64,000 bases of DNA from Psychrobacter immobilis (GTDB lineage Bacteria; Pseudomonadota; Gammaproteobacteria; Pseudomonadales; Moraxellaceae), in NCBI RefSeq assembly GCF_904846065.1, contig NZ_CAJGZV010000001.1:2294001-2358000 (forward strand), read 5' to 3'. Shown piece by piece: positions 1 through 9,818 of this stretch. Within the stretch, counting starts at the first letter, position 1. Each line of letters begins with the position of its first letter. The notes beneath the pieces are model-generated. The model saw nothing but the letters and a program-made list of their open reading frames with translations, searched no databases and was not told the DNA's origin. Both the position numbers and the translations under genes were made by a program.

Positions 1-528
1 ATCATCAGCGTGACGATAGACATTGGTCTGCATGGCACTAATCAGTTGTTGACCATCTTCAATCGCCCAAGCAGGCGGCTGATCAATCTTACCCGTTAAC
101 AAGTCATCAGCCACTTGACCCACTTTGTCTTCAGCTGCCCAAAGCTCGAACACAGGCGTACGATCGCCGACCATCAAATACGCCATCGCCGCGAGGACTG
201 GCACCCAGACAGTAATGATCAATCGGCTTTTGATACCAGGCGCGACCATCGGTGAGACTTCACGCTGAGCATCCAATAACTGGCGCTCAAGCTCCAGTTT
301 TTGGTTCTGGTAATGGCTGTCATCGATAGTGCCATTGTCTTTATCTGTTTTTAGTTCTGCTAGACGCTCACGGAACACAGCAACGTTGATATCCAACAGC
401 TGATTGTCCAGAGGCTTTTCTGGCGAGCGTGACGCTCGCAGCCAAGGCATGATGGTAATAACAGCGAGTATTAAGGCGATGAGTAAGCTTAGAGCAATAA
501 ATAAGCCCACAGTAGAGAATATGGTCAT
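1..528 (-). CDS. ccmI: Cytochrome c maturation protein CcmI, N-terminal part (cut by window edge)
   Basis: An open frame of 176 codons runs from the ATG at 528 to the left edge. It begins with a membrane segment at about residues 4-26 and a loop holding a leucine-zipper-like stretch (residues about 50-90), and has a second membrane segment at about 102-119. This is the layout of CcmI/CycH, the membrane component that presents apocytochrome c to the CcmF/CcmH haem ligation complex. The start codon overlaps the stop of ccmH as ATGA, so translation is probably coupled. The family's periplasmic TPR domain lies beyond the window and was not seen. Identity rests on fold layout plus operon position. 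Confidence 0.85.
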   Translation of the reverse strand, partial: MTIFSTVGLFIALSLLIALILAVITIMPWLRASRSPEKPLDNQLLDINVAVFRERLAELKTDKDNGTIDDSHYQNQKLELERQLLDAQREVSPMVAPGIKSRLIITVWVPVLAAMAYLMVGDRTPVFELWAAEDKVGQVADDLLTGKIDQPPAWAIEDGQQLISAMQTNVYRHADD

Positions 529-1088
529 TTTTTGTCCTTGAGGCTTGTAATATCATGGTCGTTTTTGTCATCGCTCGAAGCACGTGATAACAGACGATCA
601 ATCTCGGCTTTTTCAGCAGCAGACAGAGCAGCAGCCGTACTATTGACCGTTACCCCGCTTTCACCACTAGCGACAAGCTGACGTCGTTTGCTTTGCCAGA
701 ACCAGCCTATGAGTAAACTGATGAGTAATAGTGGCGGAAAAAACCACAAAATCCACGTTGATGGACGGACAGGCGGCTTATAAGTGATGAAATCGCCATA
801 ACGTTCCTGCATATAAGCACGAATCTCGCCATCACTACGACCGTCTTTTATCAAATCATAGGTTTTTTGCTTTAGATCTTGGGCAATGGGCGCATCCGAT
901 CCTGCAAGATTTTGGTTTTGACATTTTGGGCAACGCAGCTCTTCGATGAGACCACGATATTGGGCTTCTTGCTGCACAGAATCAAAGTCATAGACCTCAA
1001 TAGCAGCATAGCTTGCCATACTTATTAGACAAGCTATTAATAGGCTCGCGACTTTTAACGTAACGGCTGTTATTTTATTGGCTATCAT
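525..1088 (-). CDS. ccmH: Cytochrome c maturation thiol oxidoreductase CcmH
   Basis: The protein has 187 residues: a signal peptide (1-28), a small domain with the redox pair C53-P-K-C56 in the motif LRCPKCQNQN, one membrane segment at about 110-130, and a charged tail. The family motif is LRCxxCQNQ; CcmH reduces or holds the haem-binding cysteines of apocytochrome c in the periplasm before haem ligation. It overlaps ccmG upstream and ccmI downstream by four bases each (ATGA), so ccmG-H-I read as a tightly coupled unit. Length fits the short CcmH form, with CcmI encoded separately. Confidence 0.93.
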   Translation of the reverse strand: MIANKITAVTLKVASLLIACLISMASYAAIEVYDFDSVQQEAQYRGLIEELRCPKCQNQNLAGSDAPIAQDLKQKTYDLIKDGRSDGEIRAYMQERYGDFITYKPPVRPSTWILWFFPPLLLISLLIGWFWQSKRRQLVASGESGVTVNSTAAALSAAEKAEIDRLLSRASSDDKNDHDITSLKDKK

Positions 1089-1744
1089 TTACACGCCTCC
1101 GCAACCTGAGTCGGATCTGGACTGACGTTGTTATTATTGGCTTCATTGAGCACCATCAAGCAAGGCGTAATACGGCTTTGCCAGTTACTTTCATTGATCT
1201 CACCAATGATGTGCTGACGAATAATACCATTACCATCGACTACGAAAGTCTCAGGCGCACCCGTCAAACCTAAGTCCAAAGCAAACTGACCAGATAAATC
1301 CTGAATGGACATCGAGAACGGATCGCCACCTCGGTTTAAGTAGCCTAGGGCATCACCAATATCATCTTTATAGTTGACCCCGACCAGATTGACACCGCGC
1401 TCCTCTAGTTGCATAAGAAAAGGATGCTCAATAATACAAGTTGGGCACCAAGAGCCCCAAATGTTCATCAAAAAGGGCTTATCAGGCAAATTCTCATTGG
1501 TCATGATACGACTGGTATCTGATAATAACGGCAGCTCAAAAGCGGGCACTGGGCGCTCAAGTGCCGTATTGGTAACGATATCCGTCGGCTTACCCAAACG
1601 CAGATATAGCATGATGATTAAGCCAATGAAAACGATCAGTGGAATCAAAAACCATAGCTTAAGTTGCTTTTTATTCATGGTTTTCGTGCCACCTACCTTA
1701 TCTTGCTTTGCATTTTGCTCAGGGGATTGCTTTGATGTGCTCAT
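1085..1744 (-). CDS. ccmG: Thiol:disulfide interchange protein CcmG/DsbE
   Basis: This is a 219-residue membrane-anchored thioredoxin. A single membrane segment lies at about 31-48, followed by a thioredoxin fold with the active site W99-C100-P-T-C103. CcmG supplies reductant to CcmH and apocytochrome c during c-type cytochrome assembly. The chosen ATG lies one base after the ccmF stop, with AGGGG about nine bases upstream. A second in-frame Met (residue 23) matches the usual family start and could also be used, giving about 197 residues. The first 22 residues are hydrophilic and look non-essential. Confidence 0.92.
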   Translation of the reverse strand: MSTSKQSPEQNAKQDKVGGTKTMNKKQLKLWFLIPLIVFIGLIIMLYLRLGKPTDIVTNTALERPVPAFELPLLSDTSRIMTNENLPDKPFLMNIWGSWCPTCIIEHPFLMQLEERGVNLVGVNYKDDIGDALGYLNRGGDPFSMSIQDLSGQFALDLGLTGAPETFVVDGNGIIRQHIIGEINESNWQSRITPCLMVLNEANNNNVSPDPTQVAEACK

Positions 1745-1745
1745 A

Positions 1746-3776
1746 TTAATTATCCCCTGTCTTTAATGCTGACGCATCCAAATCGGCGACGGTGGTAAAG
1801 CCTGCTTTATTCGCCGCAATTTGTGCAGGTGTCTTGGTTTTCTTAATACGATAGCGATGATCAAGAATACTCAATACTGCACCAAAAGCCATAATCAGAG
1901 CGCCTAGCCATATCCAGCGGATAAGCGGTTTCACATAAATACGTACTGCCCATTCGTTGCTATCTTCGGCGATAGGTTCGCCCAGTGCTACATAAACATC
2001 ACGCATGAGGCTAGCATCAATCGCGGCTTCTGTGACTGGCATCATACTAATGATGTAATTACGTTTTTCAGGATACAGCGTAGTCACAGCACGGCCATCT
2101 TTGCTGATTTCAATCTCAGCTTGGGTGGCATCAAAGTTACTGCCTTTGACTTCACGAAAGCCTTTAACGGTAAAGTCATAGCCTTGGACATGAACACTAT
2201 CGTTTGGTCCAAGCGCGACATCACGTTCAATACTTAACGTACTGGTAAATGCGACGCCGATGACGGCAATAATGACACCGATATGAGCGGTCTGTTGACC
2301 CCAATAGCTCAGACGTAACTGGCGTAACCCTTTAACAAAATTGGGTGCGTTTTTGGTTTTGTCTTTGAAATCAACCACCATCCATAGCAGTACCCAAAAA
2401 CTGACCGCCAAGGTAACGCCAATATTAAGCATCGCAGACGGGCTCACAAAATACGTGATAACTGCTGCAAGCACTAAACTACTGGTGGCAATGACCATAC
2501 CAGCGCCCAATAGCGGACGGCTGTCTTTTTTCCAGCGAATGTTCGAGCCCATACCCATTGCTACTAATATCAGCCACGTTAGCGGTACAAACAGCGCATT
2601 AAAGTAAGGAGGGCCGACAGACACCTGACCTAAATTAAAGGAGTCAGCAATGATAGGATACAGCGTGCCGAGTAATACAACCAAAGTCGAAATCAAAATA
2701 ATAACGTTGTTAATGACTAAAAATGACTCGCGTGAGATCAGTTGATACTGACTTTCGACCGTTAAACGCCAACCACGTACCGCAAACATCAACAAGCCAC
2801 CGCCGATGATCACACCGAGAATAACTAGAATGACCAGACCACGCGTTGGGTCAGCGGCAAACGAATGCACCGAGGTAATAACGCCAGAACGCACGAGAAA
2901 GGTGCCCAATAGACTGAGTGCAAAAGCAAAAATCGCCAGCATAATCGTCCATGCTTTAAAGACACCACGTTTTTCTGTGACGGCAAGCGAATGTAACAGC
3001 GCGGTACCAGCCAGCCATGGCATCAATGAAGCGTTCTCTACTGGATCCCAGAACCACCAACCACCCCAGCCAAGCTCGTAATAGGCCCACCATGAGCCAA
3101 GCGCAATACCAACGGTCAAAAAGCCCCAAGCCGCCAATGCCCACGGACGCGACCAGCGTGTCCACACTGCATCTAAACGACCTTCCCACAATGCCGCCAT
3201 ACAAAAGGCAAACGGCACGACCAAACCCACATAACCCATATACAGCATCGGTGGGTGAATAATCAAACCGAAATCTTGTAGCACAGGATTTAGATCCGCA
3301 CCATCAACAGGTAAGTTTGGCAATGTACGATCAAATGGCGACGAGGTAAAAATCAGCATCGCTAGCATCATCATCTGCACGCCAGCCAAAATTACCAACA
3401 CTCGCGCACGCATAGACAGTGGCAAACCACGGCTAAAGTAAGAGACTAGCGCACACCAAGTAGCCATGATGGTCATCCAAAGCAGCAATGAACCCTCATG
3501 ACCACCCCAAGTTGCCGACAGCTTATAATACCAAGGCAACAGCGTATTAGAATGCTGAGTGACATAGACGAGGCTGAAGTCATTGTAATAAAATCCTGCC
3601 ATCAGCGCGGCAAATGATGTGATCATGGCAGCAAATTGTGCCCACGCCAGACTTGGTGCCAAACGCTGCCACGCAACGTGGTCACGCATGATACCGACGG
3701 TTGGTAATACCACCTGCAAAATCGCCAATATAAAGGCGGCTAGCAAGGCAAAATAACCCAATTCTGTGATTAACAT
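1746..3776 (-). CDS. ccmF: Haem lyase CcmF
   Basis: A 676-residue polytopic membrane protein of normal CcmF length with about 15 hydrophobic segments. The tryptophan-rich WWD-type motif GGWWFWDPVEN is at about residues 235-247, and the periplasmic loop between the last segments is present. CcmF joins haem delivered by CcmE to the CXXCH site of apocytochrome c. It is the first gene of the visible operon ccmF-G-H-I. ccmA-E are not in the window; the gene before it is an unrelated DUF445 protein, so the maturation genes appear split into more than one locus or order. Confidence 0.96.
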   Translation of the reverse strand: MLITELGYFALLAAFILAILQVVLPTVGIMRDHVAWQRLAPSLAWAQFAAMITSFAALMAGFYYNDFSLVYVTQHSNTLLPWYYKLSATWGGHEGSLLLWMTIMATWCALVSYFSRGLPLSMRARVLVILAGVQMMMLAMLIFTSSPFDRTLPNLPVDGADLNPVLQDFGLIIHPPMLYMGYVGLVVPFAFCMAALWEGRLDAVWTRWSRPWALAAWGFLTVGIALGSWWAYYELGWGGWWFWDPVENASLMPWLAGTALLHSLAVTEKRGVFKAWTIMLAIFAFALSLLGTFLVRSGVITSVHSFAADPTRGLVILVILGVIIGGGLLMFAVRGWRLTVESQYQLISRESFLVINNVIILISTLVVLLGTLYPIIADSFNLGQVSVGPPYFNALFVPLTWLILVAMGMGSNIRWKKDSRPLLGAGMVIATSSLVLAAVITYFVSPSAMLNIGVTLAVSFWVLLWMVVDFKDKTKNAPNFVKGLRQLRLSYWGQQTAHIGVIIAVIGVAFTSTLSIERDVALGPNDSVHVQGYDFTVKGFREVKGSNFDATQAEIEISKDGRAVTTLYPEKRNYIISMMPVTEAAIDASLMRDVYVALGEPIAEDSNEWAVRIYVKPLIRWIWLGALIMAFGAVLSILDHRYRIKKTKTPAQIAANKAGFTTVADLDASALKTGDN

Positions 3777-3911
3777 ACGGTCTAACCTTGTTTACCTTAA
3801 TACGGTCATTGTTTATTTTAGGGATTGGTTTTTTAGGATATTCGAAAGTATCCAGTAATCGTTACTACGAGTATTTATACTGCTGGTCTTTATTAGTATT
3901 ATTTATTATAA

Positions 3912-3944
3912 AAGCGCCATTAGCCATTGCAGCTAAGGGCGCTT
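3912..3944 (-). terminator. Rho-independent terminator downstream of the DUF445 gene
   Basis: The arms AAGCGCC...GGCGCTT extend to 13 pairs with one mismatch around a seven-base loop. On the minus strand the stem is followed by TTTTAT. It lies 86 bases past the stop of the DUF445 gene and before ccmF, so it should separate the two transcripts. Confidence 0.7.
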
Positions 3945-4029
3945 ACAGCAAGGTACATTAGCGTCAACTTGTCACGTTTCTGTATCCACTCTGTATGCGA
4001 TGTGTATAAAGGACATAAAAAATATGTCA

Positions 4030-5364
4030 TTACTGAATCGCAGGAAAAAACACTAAGACCAGATGCAACCAGCCGGCTAAAAACCCTGTCAAACCACCCA
4101 ACACGATTAATGTCATTTCATCTTCACGAAAAGCGGGACGTAATAAGTTCTGAAACTCATCTGGCGTCAGCGCGCGAATACGGTCACGAAACAGCCCAAA
4201 TATTTTACTGGCACGGCTTTCATTGAGCTCAGGATCTCGCAATGGCACCATTGTCGCAACAATCGACTTATCAATGATGGTGTTTTTTAGCTGTCCATAT
4301 TCGCGGCGACCCAAGCCTAGGCGCAGTGTCGTACTAATCACTGGCGACTCTAGCACTTTATATAAATGCGACTTCATCAACTCACGCGTTTGTGCAGCAC
4401 GGTCGCCATACATCATCTCATTCATGATGTTCTCAAGCGTCACCAAATCTTTTACGACAATTTCAGCAAAAACCTCAGAAACTTCCTCTTGGCGTTTCAT
4501 AAAACCGCCTTGCAAACGATACTGGGCGATATGTGGTAATTGCGGTCTAATAAATGGAAAGCGACTCTGGACGGCAAAAAATTTCACATAAGGAATAAAT
4601 CGCGGCTCTACAGGATTAAACACCATCCAAATAGCAATCCAATTGGTAAGAAAGCCCCAAATCGCGGCAAAAAACGGCACTGTCCAATGCTGCGGCACCA
4701 CCAAAAATATGAACATTTGGATAATACCGAAGACCAAACCAATCAAAGCACTGATATGCCAAATAAAATCGATCTCTTTTTGACCAACCTTCAAAAACAT
4801 ATTGACCATTAAACGACGATCACTTTCCATCGTGTTAACAATCATTTTGCGCATATCAACCAAGTCTTCGACGTTATGGGTCAAGTCAGTCACCAAAGAC
4901 TGCATGATATTGGGCAGCTCTTGATGCGCTTGAGCGTAGACACGGCGCTTCAACGCATAAGGCAGATTACCCCACAGCGCTGGCGAATGGTCCAACATGA
5001 TTTCATCAATCAATGCTTCAAGGTTTTTGTCCACGGTATCCGTGATAAATACCGCCATCTGCTCAGGCTCCATCGCCTGAAAAAACTCATCAAGCGAGCC
5101 AAGCTTTGACAGCGTTTGATCCACGATAACGCCTGATATCTTGCCAGCCTTTCGTGGGACGATACCTTGCCAGCCAATACCCGGCAACCCAAAAAACGGG
5201 AAGTTTGGAATACGAATACCCCGAAACTTAATCGGATAGAACAGCATTTTAAGCGCCATCCACACGTGTATCCATGTGACAAATGCGGTCACAGGCGGAA
5301 TAGTCAGCATGGCAAAAAACTCTGGGTGTTCAGCTATTGTCTGCCACAATGAAGTTGCATCCAT
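4030..5364 (-). CDS. DUF445 family membrane protein
   Basis: A 444-residue protein with hydrophobic segments at the N-terminus (about 15-45), in the middle (about 205-250, two segments) and at the extreme C-terminus (about 420-442), separated by long hydrophilic alpha-helical regions. This layout matches DUF445 (YjiN/YheB-like) proteins, whose function is not established. AGGGG precedes the ATG by about 12 bases. It is followed by its own terminator, so it is probably monocistronic. A near-perfect Fur-type palindrome lies about 90 bases upstream of the start, which is unexpected for this family and is reported separately. Confidence 0.8.
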   Translation of the reverse strand: MDATSLWQTIAEHPEFFAMLTIPPVTAFVTWIHVWMALKMLFYPIKFRGIRIPNFPFFGLPGIGWQGIVPRKAGKISGVIVDQTLSKLGSLDEFFQAMEPEQMAVFITDTVDKNLEALIDEIMLDHSPALWGNLPYALKRRVYAQAHQELPNIMQSLVTDLTHNVEDLVDMRKMIVNTMESDRRLMVNMFLKVGQKEIDFIWHISALIGLVFGIIQMFIFLVVPQHWTVPFFAAIWGFLTNWIAIWMVFNPVEPRFIPYVKFFAVQSRFPFIRPQLPHIAQYRLQGGFMKRQEEVSEVFAEIVVKDLVTLENIMNEMMYGDRAAQTRELMKSHLYKVLESPVISTTLRLGLGRREYGQLKNTIIDKSIVATMVPLRDPELNESRASKIFGLFRDRIRALTPDEFQNLLRPAFREDEMTLIVLGGLTGFLAGWLHLVLVFFPAIQ

Positions 5365-5842
5365 GACTTATCTTGCCCCTGACAGGTTAATTGTCGTCGC
5401 TAATTAAAAAGGATTAGCGAATTAGAACGCTTAACAAAAAGCCGCTCTGCCCATGATAATTATTATCAAATAAATCGCCTGATTTTAGCATACTTGCCAT
5501 TCATTAGCACACGTCGAGCCTAGGTAAGTTGTGACTAGGGATGACACGTTTTACTATTACTTTCGATAGTAACAATATGAATATCATCTACAGGCGCTTT
5601 AGATAATAACGACCACAAAATAAATGGCGGTGTACTGCGGCGGCTCATTTGTTCTGTTATAATTTGTGATTGTATGACCACACATCGCTGTATATAGATT
5701 GAGGGATTATTATTTCAACTCATATCAGTCCATGTAATTGAAATTCTTATTATTATCCTTTATGCTCGCCGCACTTTGGTGAACGACCCTGCCCTTTTAC
5801 TCTCTTTTATTGACTCACTGACCGTTTGGGCTCTTACTTTCT
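5365..5842. other. Divergent intergenic region between the DUF445 gene and mrdA
   Basis: No gene is supported in these 478 bases. They hold the Fur-type palindrome at 5454-5468, next to the DUF445 side. A TATAAT hexamer at 5658-5663 could belong to an mrdA promoter, but its -35 partner is weak. The base composition is AT-rich, as expected of a promoter region. Confidence 0.5.
5454..5468. promoter_or_regulatory. Fur-box-like palindrome
   Basis: TGATAAT-T-ATTATCA is a perfect 7-1-7 palindrome and matches the classical Fur core TGATAATnATTATCA at every defined position. It lies about 90 bases upstream of the DUF445 start (minus strand) and about 375 bases upstream of mrdA, so the DUF445 gene is the likelier target. 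Binding by Fur is inferred from sequence only. Confidence 0.6.
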
Positions 5843-7828
5843 ATGAATAAACCGCTAACCCCCAATACTGAACAGGTCAATCGTGTTTTCACCAGCCGTA
5901 TTATTATCCTTGGAATTCTGATATTTATTGGATTGAGTGGCTTGATCGTGCGTTATGGTTACCTACAAGTCTATGCGCACGATAAGTATACGACGCAAGC
6001 AGACAATAACCGTATTAAGCTGATCTCTGCACCGCCCAGCCGTGGCTATATTTATGATCGCAATGGGATCATATTGGCAGACAACCAGCCCGTATTTACG
6101 GCCATGTTAAGTCCTGATGAAGTTGAAAATCCAGAGCGTACGCTAAATTTGCTTGCGCCTATTTTTGAGCTAACAGATGAAAATATTACCGATATTTTAG
6201 CGCGACTGAGTAAAAGCAAAAACGATCCTGTGACCATTAAAATTGACTTAACCGATGCCCAATTGGCGCAGTTTAGTGAGCGTAAACCCTTCTTTCGCGG
6301 TGTGACCATTCAAAGCAAGCTGACACGTTCATACCCTTATGACGAGCTATTTGCACACGTCATCGGCTATGTTGGGCGTATCAATGATAAAGAAACCAAA
6401 CGCATTGACAAAGATCGCTACGCTGGCACTGACCTTATCGGTAAAATCGGTATCGAAGATTATTACGAGGACATATTGCTAGGGCAACCGGGTTATCAGT
6501 CGGTAGAAACCGATGCTCTTGGCAATATTTTGCGTCAATTAGACACTAAACCACCTGTAGCTGGTAATGACATTACGCTGAGCTTGGATTATGGCTTACA
6601 GCAAGTCGCCCAGCAGCAGCTGGACGGTCGTCGCGGCGCTATCGTGGCAATCGATCCAAAGAATGGTGATGTATTGGCGTTTGTCAGTAATCCAAGCTAT
6701 GACCCCAACCCTTTTATCTCAGGCATCTCCTTTAAAGATTATGGCAATCTGCGTGAAGATTTGGATCAGCCGCTCTATAATCGTGCGCTACAAGGGACAT
6801 ACCCACCCGGCTCTACGATTAAACCTTTTGAAGGCTTAGGCGGCATTCATTATGGGTTGCGCAATTGGGAAACCACTATCTATGATCCCGGTTACTTTAG
6901 CTTACCAGGAGACTCACATCGATTCCGTGACTGGAAACGCGGTGGTCACGGTACGGTAGATCTCAAAAAATCTATCGTGATGTCAGTGGATACCTATTAT
7001 TATAAATTGGCCTATGAGATGGGTATTCAGCGCCTACATGATTGGATGGCACGTTTTGGATTTGGTGAACCAACAGGTATTGATTTGCCCAATGAAAAAT
7101 CAGGAATTATGCCGTCACCAAAATGGAAAAAAGACACCTATGATAAAGGCTGGTTGCCGGGCGAAACCATCTCAGTCAGTATCGGGCAGGGTTATTTCTT
7201 AGCCACACCATTACAGATTGCCAATGCAACCGCCATGACAGCGAACAAAGGCTATCACATTACTCCGCATCTACTAAAAAGTAGCGATGGTGCAGCACAA
7301 GTTAACGTAATCACCAAACCCGACGGTAAAATCGAATATAATGGCAAACCGTCTGACTGGCTACGTATGCACGATGCAATGGAAGAAACCGTCAAGGCAG
7401 GTACCGGACGTGGGATTTATACGCCGCGCTATCGTATTGCGGGCAAAACAGGTACTGCGCAAGTCAAGTCCATTGCACAAGGCAAACGCTATGATAAATC
7501 TGCCATAGACAAACGTCACTGGGATCACGCGTGGTTCAATGGTTTTGCACCCGTAGAAAATCCTGAGATTGCGCTTGCAGTACTGGTTGAAAATGGTGGC
7601 GGTGGTAGCGTGGTAGCTGCACCTATCGGTCGCGCACTATTTGACTACTGGATATTACAGCGCAAAAACGACCCTATCTTGCCACCAACGGCTGATCAAC
7701 TAAAAGTCATCAAGCGCCAAAAAGCTTTTGAAAAATTGATGCGTGATGCCCAGCGTGAAAAAGAAGAAAAAGCGCTAGAAGAAAAGGCAGAGGTGGAAGC
7801 AGCCACAGCCACCACGACCTCTGAGTAA
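5843..7828 (+). CDS. mrdA: Penicillin-binding protein 2 (peptidoglycan transpeptidase)
   Basis: 661 residues with one N-terminal membrane anchor (about 17-39), a PBP dimer domain and a C-terminal transpeptidase domain. The catalytic motifs are S324-T-I-K327, S381-V-D383 (SxN position) and K535-T-G-T538. PBP2 crosslinks septum-independent peptidoglycan during rod elongation, working with RodA and MreC. The C-terminal tail after about residue 630 is Glu/Ala-rich and low in complexity. rodA is not adjacent. rsmD follows after 36 bases and may be cotranscribed. Confidence 0.95.
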   Translation: MNKPLTPNTEQVNRVFTSRIIILGILIFIGLSGLIVRYGYLQVYAHDKYTTQADNNRIKLISAPPSRGYIYDRNGIILADNQPVFTAMLSPDEVENPERTLNLLAPIFELTDENITDILARLSKSKNDPVTIKIDLTDAQLAQFSERKPFFRGVTIQSKLTRSYPYDELFAHVIGYVGRINDKETKRIDKDRYAGTDLIGKIGIEDYYEDILLGQPGYQSVETDALGNILRQLDTKPPVAGNDITLSLDYGLQQVAQQQLDGRRGAIVAIDPKNGDVLAFVSNPSYDPNPFISGISFKDYGNLREDLDQPLYNRALQGTYPPGSTIKPFEGLGGIHYGLRNWETTIYDPGYFSLPGDSHRFRDWKRGGHGTVDLKKSIVMSVDTYYYKLAYEMGIQRLHDWMARFGFGEPTGIDLPNEKSGIMPSPKWKKDTYDKGWLPGETISVSIGQGYFLATPLQIANATAMTANKGYHITPHLLKSSDGAAQVNVITKPDGKIEYNGKPSDWLRMHDAMEETVKAGTGRGIYTPRYRIAGKTGTAQVKSIAQGKRYDKSAIDKRHWDHAWFNGFAPVENPEIALAVLVENGGGGSVVAAPIGRALFDYWILQRKNDPILPPTADQLKVIKRQKAFEKLMRDAQREKEEKALEEKAEVEAATATTTSE

Positions 7829-7864
7829 AAGTACGCTAAACGAGATACGGTAAATATAAATATT

Positions 7865-8551
7865 ATGAAAAAATCTATAAGCAGCCGCGAGCATAGGAAC
7901 AATCATAAGAGCAAAAATATAGCTGCGGGCGACGTGCGGATCATTGGTGGTCAGTTTAAACGCCGTGTTGTACGTTTTATCGACGCAGAGGGTCTACGTC
8001 CGACCCCAGATCGCTTGCGAGAGACACTGTTTAGCTGGTTACTTCCTGATATTCATGGCGCTTATGTGCTTGATAGCTGTGCTGGTAGCGGTGTTTTAGG
8101 TTTTGAAGCATTGTCTCGTGGTGCCGCGCACGCAACCTTTATCGAAATAAATCCTGCGCAAAGTAATATGCTGCGTCAAAGTGCTGAACAGTTACATCTG
8201 AGCGCTGATACCCATCAAATTATCCAAGGCACTGCAGAAAGAGTATTGATGCAAAAGCAGATTGTTCCGCGCCCTTTCAATATTGTATTCATCGATCCAC
8301 CGTATGCTCAAGATCTGTGGCAACCTATTTTAATAGCACTGATTACCCAGTCGTTAATTGATAGTGAAACACTGATTTATCTAGAAGCAGATAAAGATTT
8401 AGAGAGCCAATTGAAACAACTGGAAGAGACGCTTAATAAAAATCCAGATATCCAATCAGGTGCTATTCAGCAAATAATCCGCTTTGAATGTGTGAAACAG
8501 ACCAAGGTTGGACAAGTTGTTGCTGGACTTTATCGTTTATCATCGTCATAA
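7865..8551 (+). CDS. rsmD: 16S rRNA (guanine966-N2)-methyltransferase RsmD
   Basis: A 228-residue Rossmann methyltransferase. The SAM-binding stretch DSCAGSGVLGFEALSRGA is at about residues 67-84 and the catalytic DPPY at 144-147; the family signature RPTPDRLRETLFSW is at about 45-58. RsmD methylates G966 of 16S rRNA in the assembled 30S subunit. The first 20 residues are basic and variable. It follows mrdA closely; no terminator is seen between them. Confidence 0.93.
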   Translation: MKKSISSREHRNNHKSKNIAAGDVRIIGGQFKRRVVRFIDAEGLRPTPDRLRETLFSWLLPDIHGAYVLDSCAGSGVLGFEALSRGAAHATFIEINPAQSNMLRQSAEQLHLSADTHQIIQGTAERVLMQKQIVPRPFNIVFIDPPYAQDLWQPILIALITQSLIDSETLIYLEADKDLESQLKQLEETLNKNPDIQSGAIQQIIRFECVKQTKVGQVVAGLYRLSSS

Positions 8552-8662
8552 TTGTCGGGTTAATGCCTGCCATTAACAAATTTTACAAATGTTTAGAACC
8601 GCTAAAAACTGGCCAACGCTGCAGTTTAATGTATATAAGGCGAAAATAAACCCCAATGCAGC

Positions 8663-8691
8663 TTGCAAGCGTAGGCACTACTGCTTATAAT
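8663..8691 (+). promoter_or_regulatory. Sigma-70 promoter for rplM-rpsI
   Basis: TTGCAA at 8663-8668 and TATAAT at 8686-8691 are separated by 17 bases. The predicted start leaves a leader of about 65 bases before rplM, whose ATG is preceded by TAAGGTTTTATC. Strength and spacing suit a ribosomal protein operon. Confidence 0.7.
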
Positions 8692-8761
8692 GTGCAGTCT
8701 GTTTTTTGAGAGCCCCGTTCCCAGCTAAACTCTCAACGAATTCTAATTTTAAGGTTTTATC

Positions 8762-9190
8762 ATGAAAACACTTAGTGCAAAACCAGCTGAAGTGACCCAT
8801 GACTGGTATGTCGTAGATGCTGACGGCAAAACCCTTGGTCGCTTAGCCACTCAAATCGCTAGTCGCTTACGTGGCAAGCATAAGCCTTCTTTTACGCCGC
8901 ACGTTGACACTGGTGACTTCATTGTTGTCATCAATGCTGATAAAATCACGGTAACGGGTAAAAAAGCGCAAGATAAAAAATACTATCGTCACAGTGGCTA
9001 CCCAGGTGGTATCAAGGAAACCAACTTCAGTAAGTTGCTTGCACATAAGCCTGAAGATGTTCTACACAAAGCAGTTAAGGGTATGCTTCCAAAGGGCCCT
9101 CTTGGCTATGCGATGATCAAGAAGCTGAAGCTATATGCGGGTACTGAACATCCACATACTGCACAGCAACCTAAAGAACTAGACATCTAA
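8762..9190 (+). CDS. rplM: 50S ribosomal protein L13
   Basis: 142 residues, the exact usual length of L13. It contains the family signature around [19 protein letters not shown] (about 104-122) and the N-terminal [17 protein letters not shown]13 is an early-assembly protein of the large subunit. It is followed after ten bases by rpsI, the conserved rplM-rpsI operon. Confidence 0.98.
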   Translation: MKTLSAKPAEVTHDWYVVDADGKTLGRLATQIASRLRGKHKPSFTPHVDTGDFIVVINADKITVTGKKAQDKKYYRHSGYPGGIKETNFSKLLAHKPEDVLHKAVKGMLPKGPLGYAMIKKLKLYAGTEHPHTAQQPKELDI

Positions 9191-9200
9191 GGATATACTT

Positions 9201-9587
9201 ATGGAACGCAATTACGGAACTGGTCGCCGCAAGACGTCTACTGCTCGTGTCTTTTTAGCTAAAGGTACTGGTAGCATCGTTGTTAACGGTAAGCCACTTG
9301 ATGAGTATTTTAGCCGTGAAACTTCACGTATGGTTGTTCGTCAGCCTCTAGAATTACTTGACTCACCTACTGCTTATGACCTTTACATCACTGTAAAAGG
9401 TGGCGGTATTAGTGGTCAAGCTGGCGCAATCCGTCACGGCATCACGCGTGCATTGATTGAGCTAAACGAAGCCAACAAACCTGCACTAAAAGCAGCTGGC
9501 TTTGTTACTCGTGACTCACGTCAAGTTGAACGTAAGAAATTGGGTCTACGTAAAGCACGTAAACGTCCACAATTCTCGAAACGTTAA
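9201..9587 (+). CDS. rpsI: 30S ribosomal protein S9
   Basis: 128 residues with the N-terminal [15 protein letters not shown] and the basic C-terminal tail ending QFSKR, which in S9 reaches the P-site tRNA. Length is normal. AAGGATATACTT before the ATG serves as ribosome binding site. A strong terminator follows at 9671. Confidence 0.98.
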   Translation: MERNYGTGRRKTSTARVFLAKGTGSIVVNGKPLDEYFSRETSRMVVRQPLELLDSPTAYDLYITVKGGGISGQAGAIRHGITRALIELNEANKPALKAAGFVTRDSRQVERKKLGLRKARKRPQFSKR

Positions 9588-9670
9588 TCAAAGCTATCTC
9601 TTATCTTTTTGCGGCTGTTGTCTTTATCTCATAGCGACAGTCACAATATTAAAGAAAAGAGTAGATTTGC

Positions 9671-9709
9671 AAAACCTTATAAGCTGTCCGCAGCTTATAA
9701 GGTTTTTTT
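9671..9709 (+). terminator. Strong rho-independent terminator after rpsI
   Basis: Sixteen-base perfectly paired arms (AAAACCTTATAAGCTG and its complement) surround a TCCG tetraloop and run into a T tract. It closes the rplM-rpsI operon. Confidence 0.95.
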
Positions 9710-9818
9710 ATGGCTGATGACTTTTGCATTTGCTCGTGATTTTGTGCGTAAACTACCTTGCAAAGCAATGCTGACTACCCCATCATGATGATAACTTTTC
9801 ATTATTAGTAACAATTTT

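Noticed and set aside
1374..1766. 130-codon plus-strand frame opposite ccmG
   Set aside because: A shadow of the ccmG gene on the other strand; ccmG has clear motifs.
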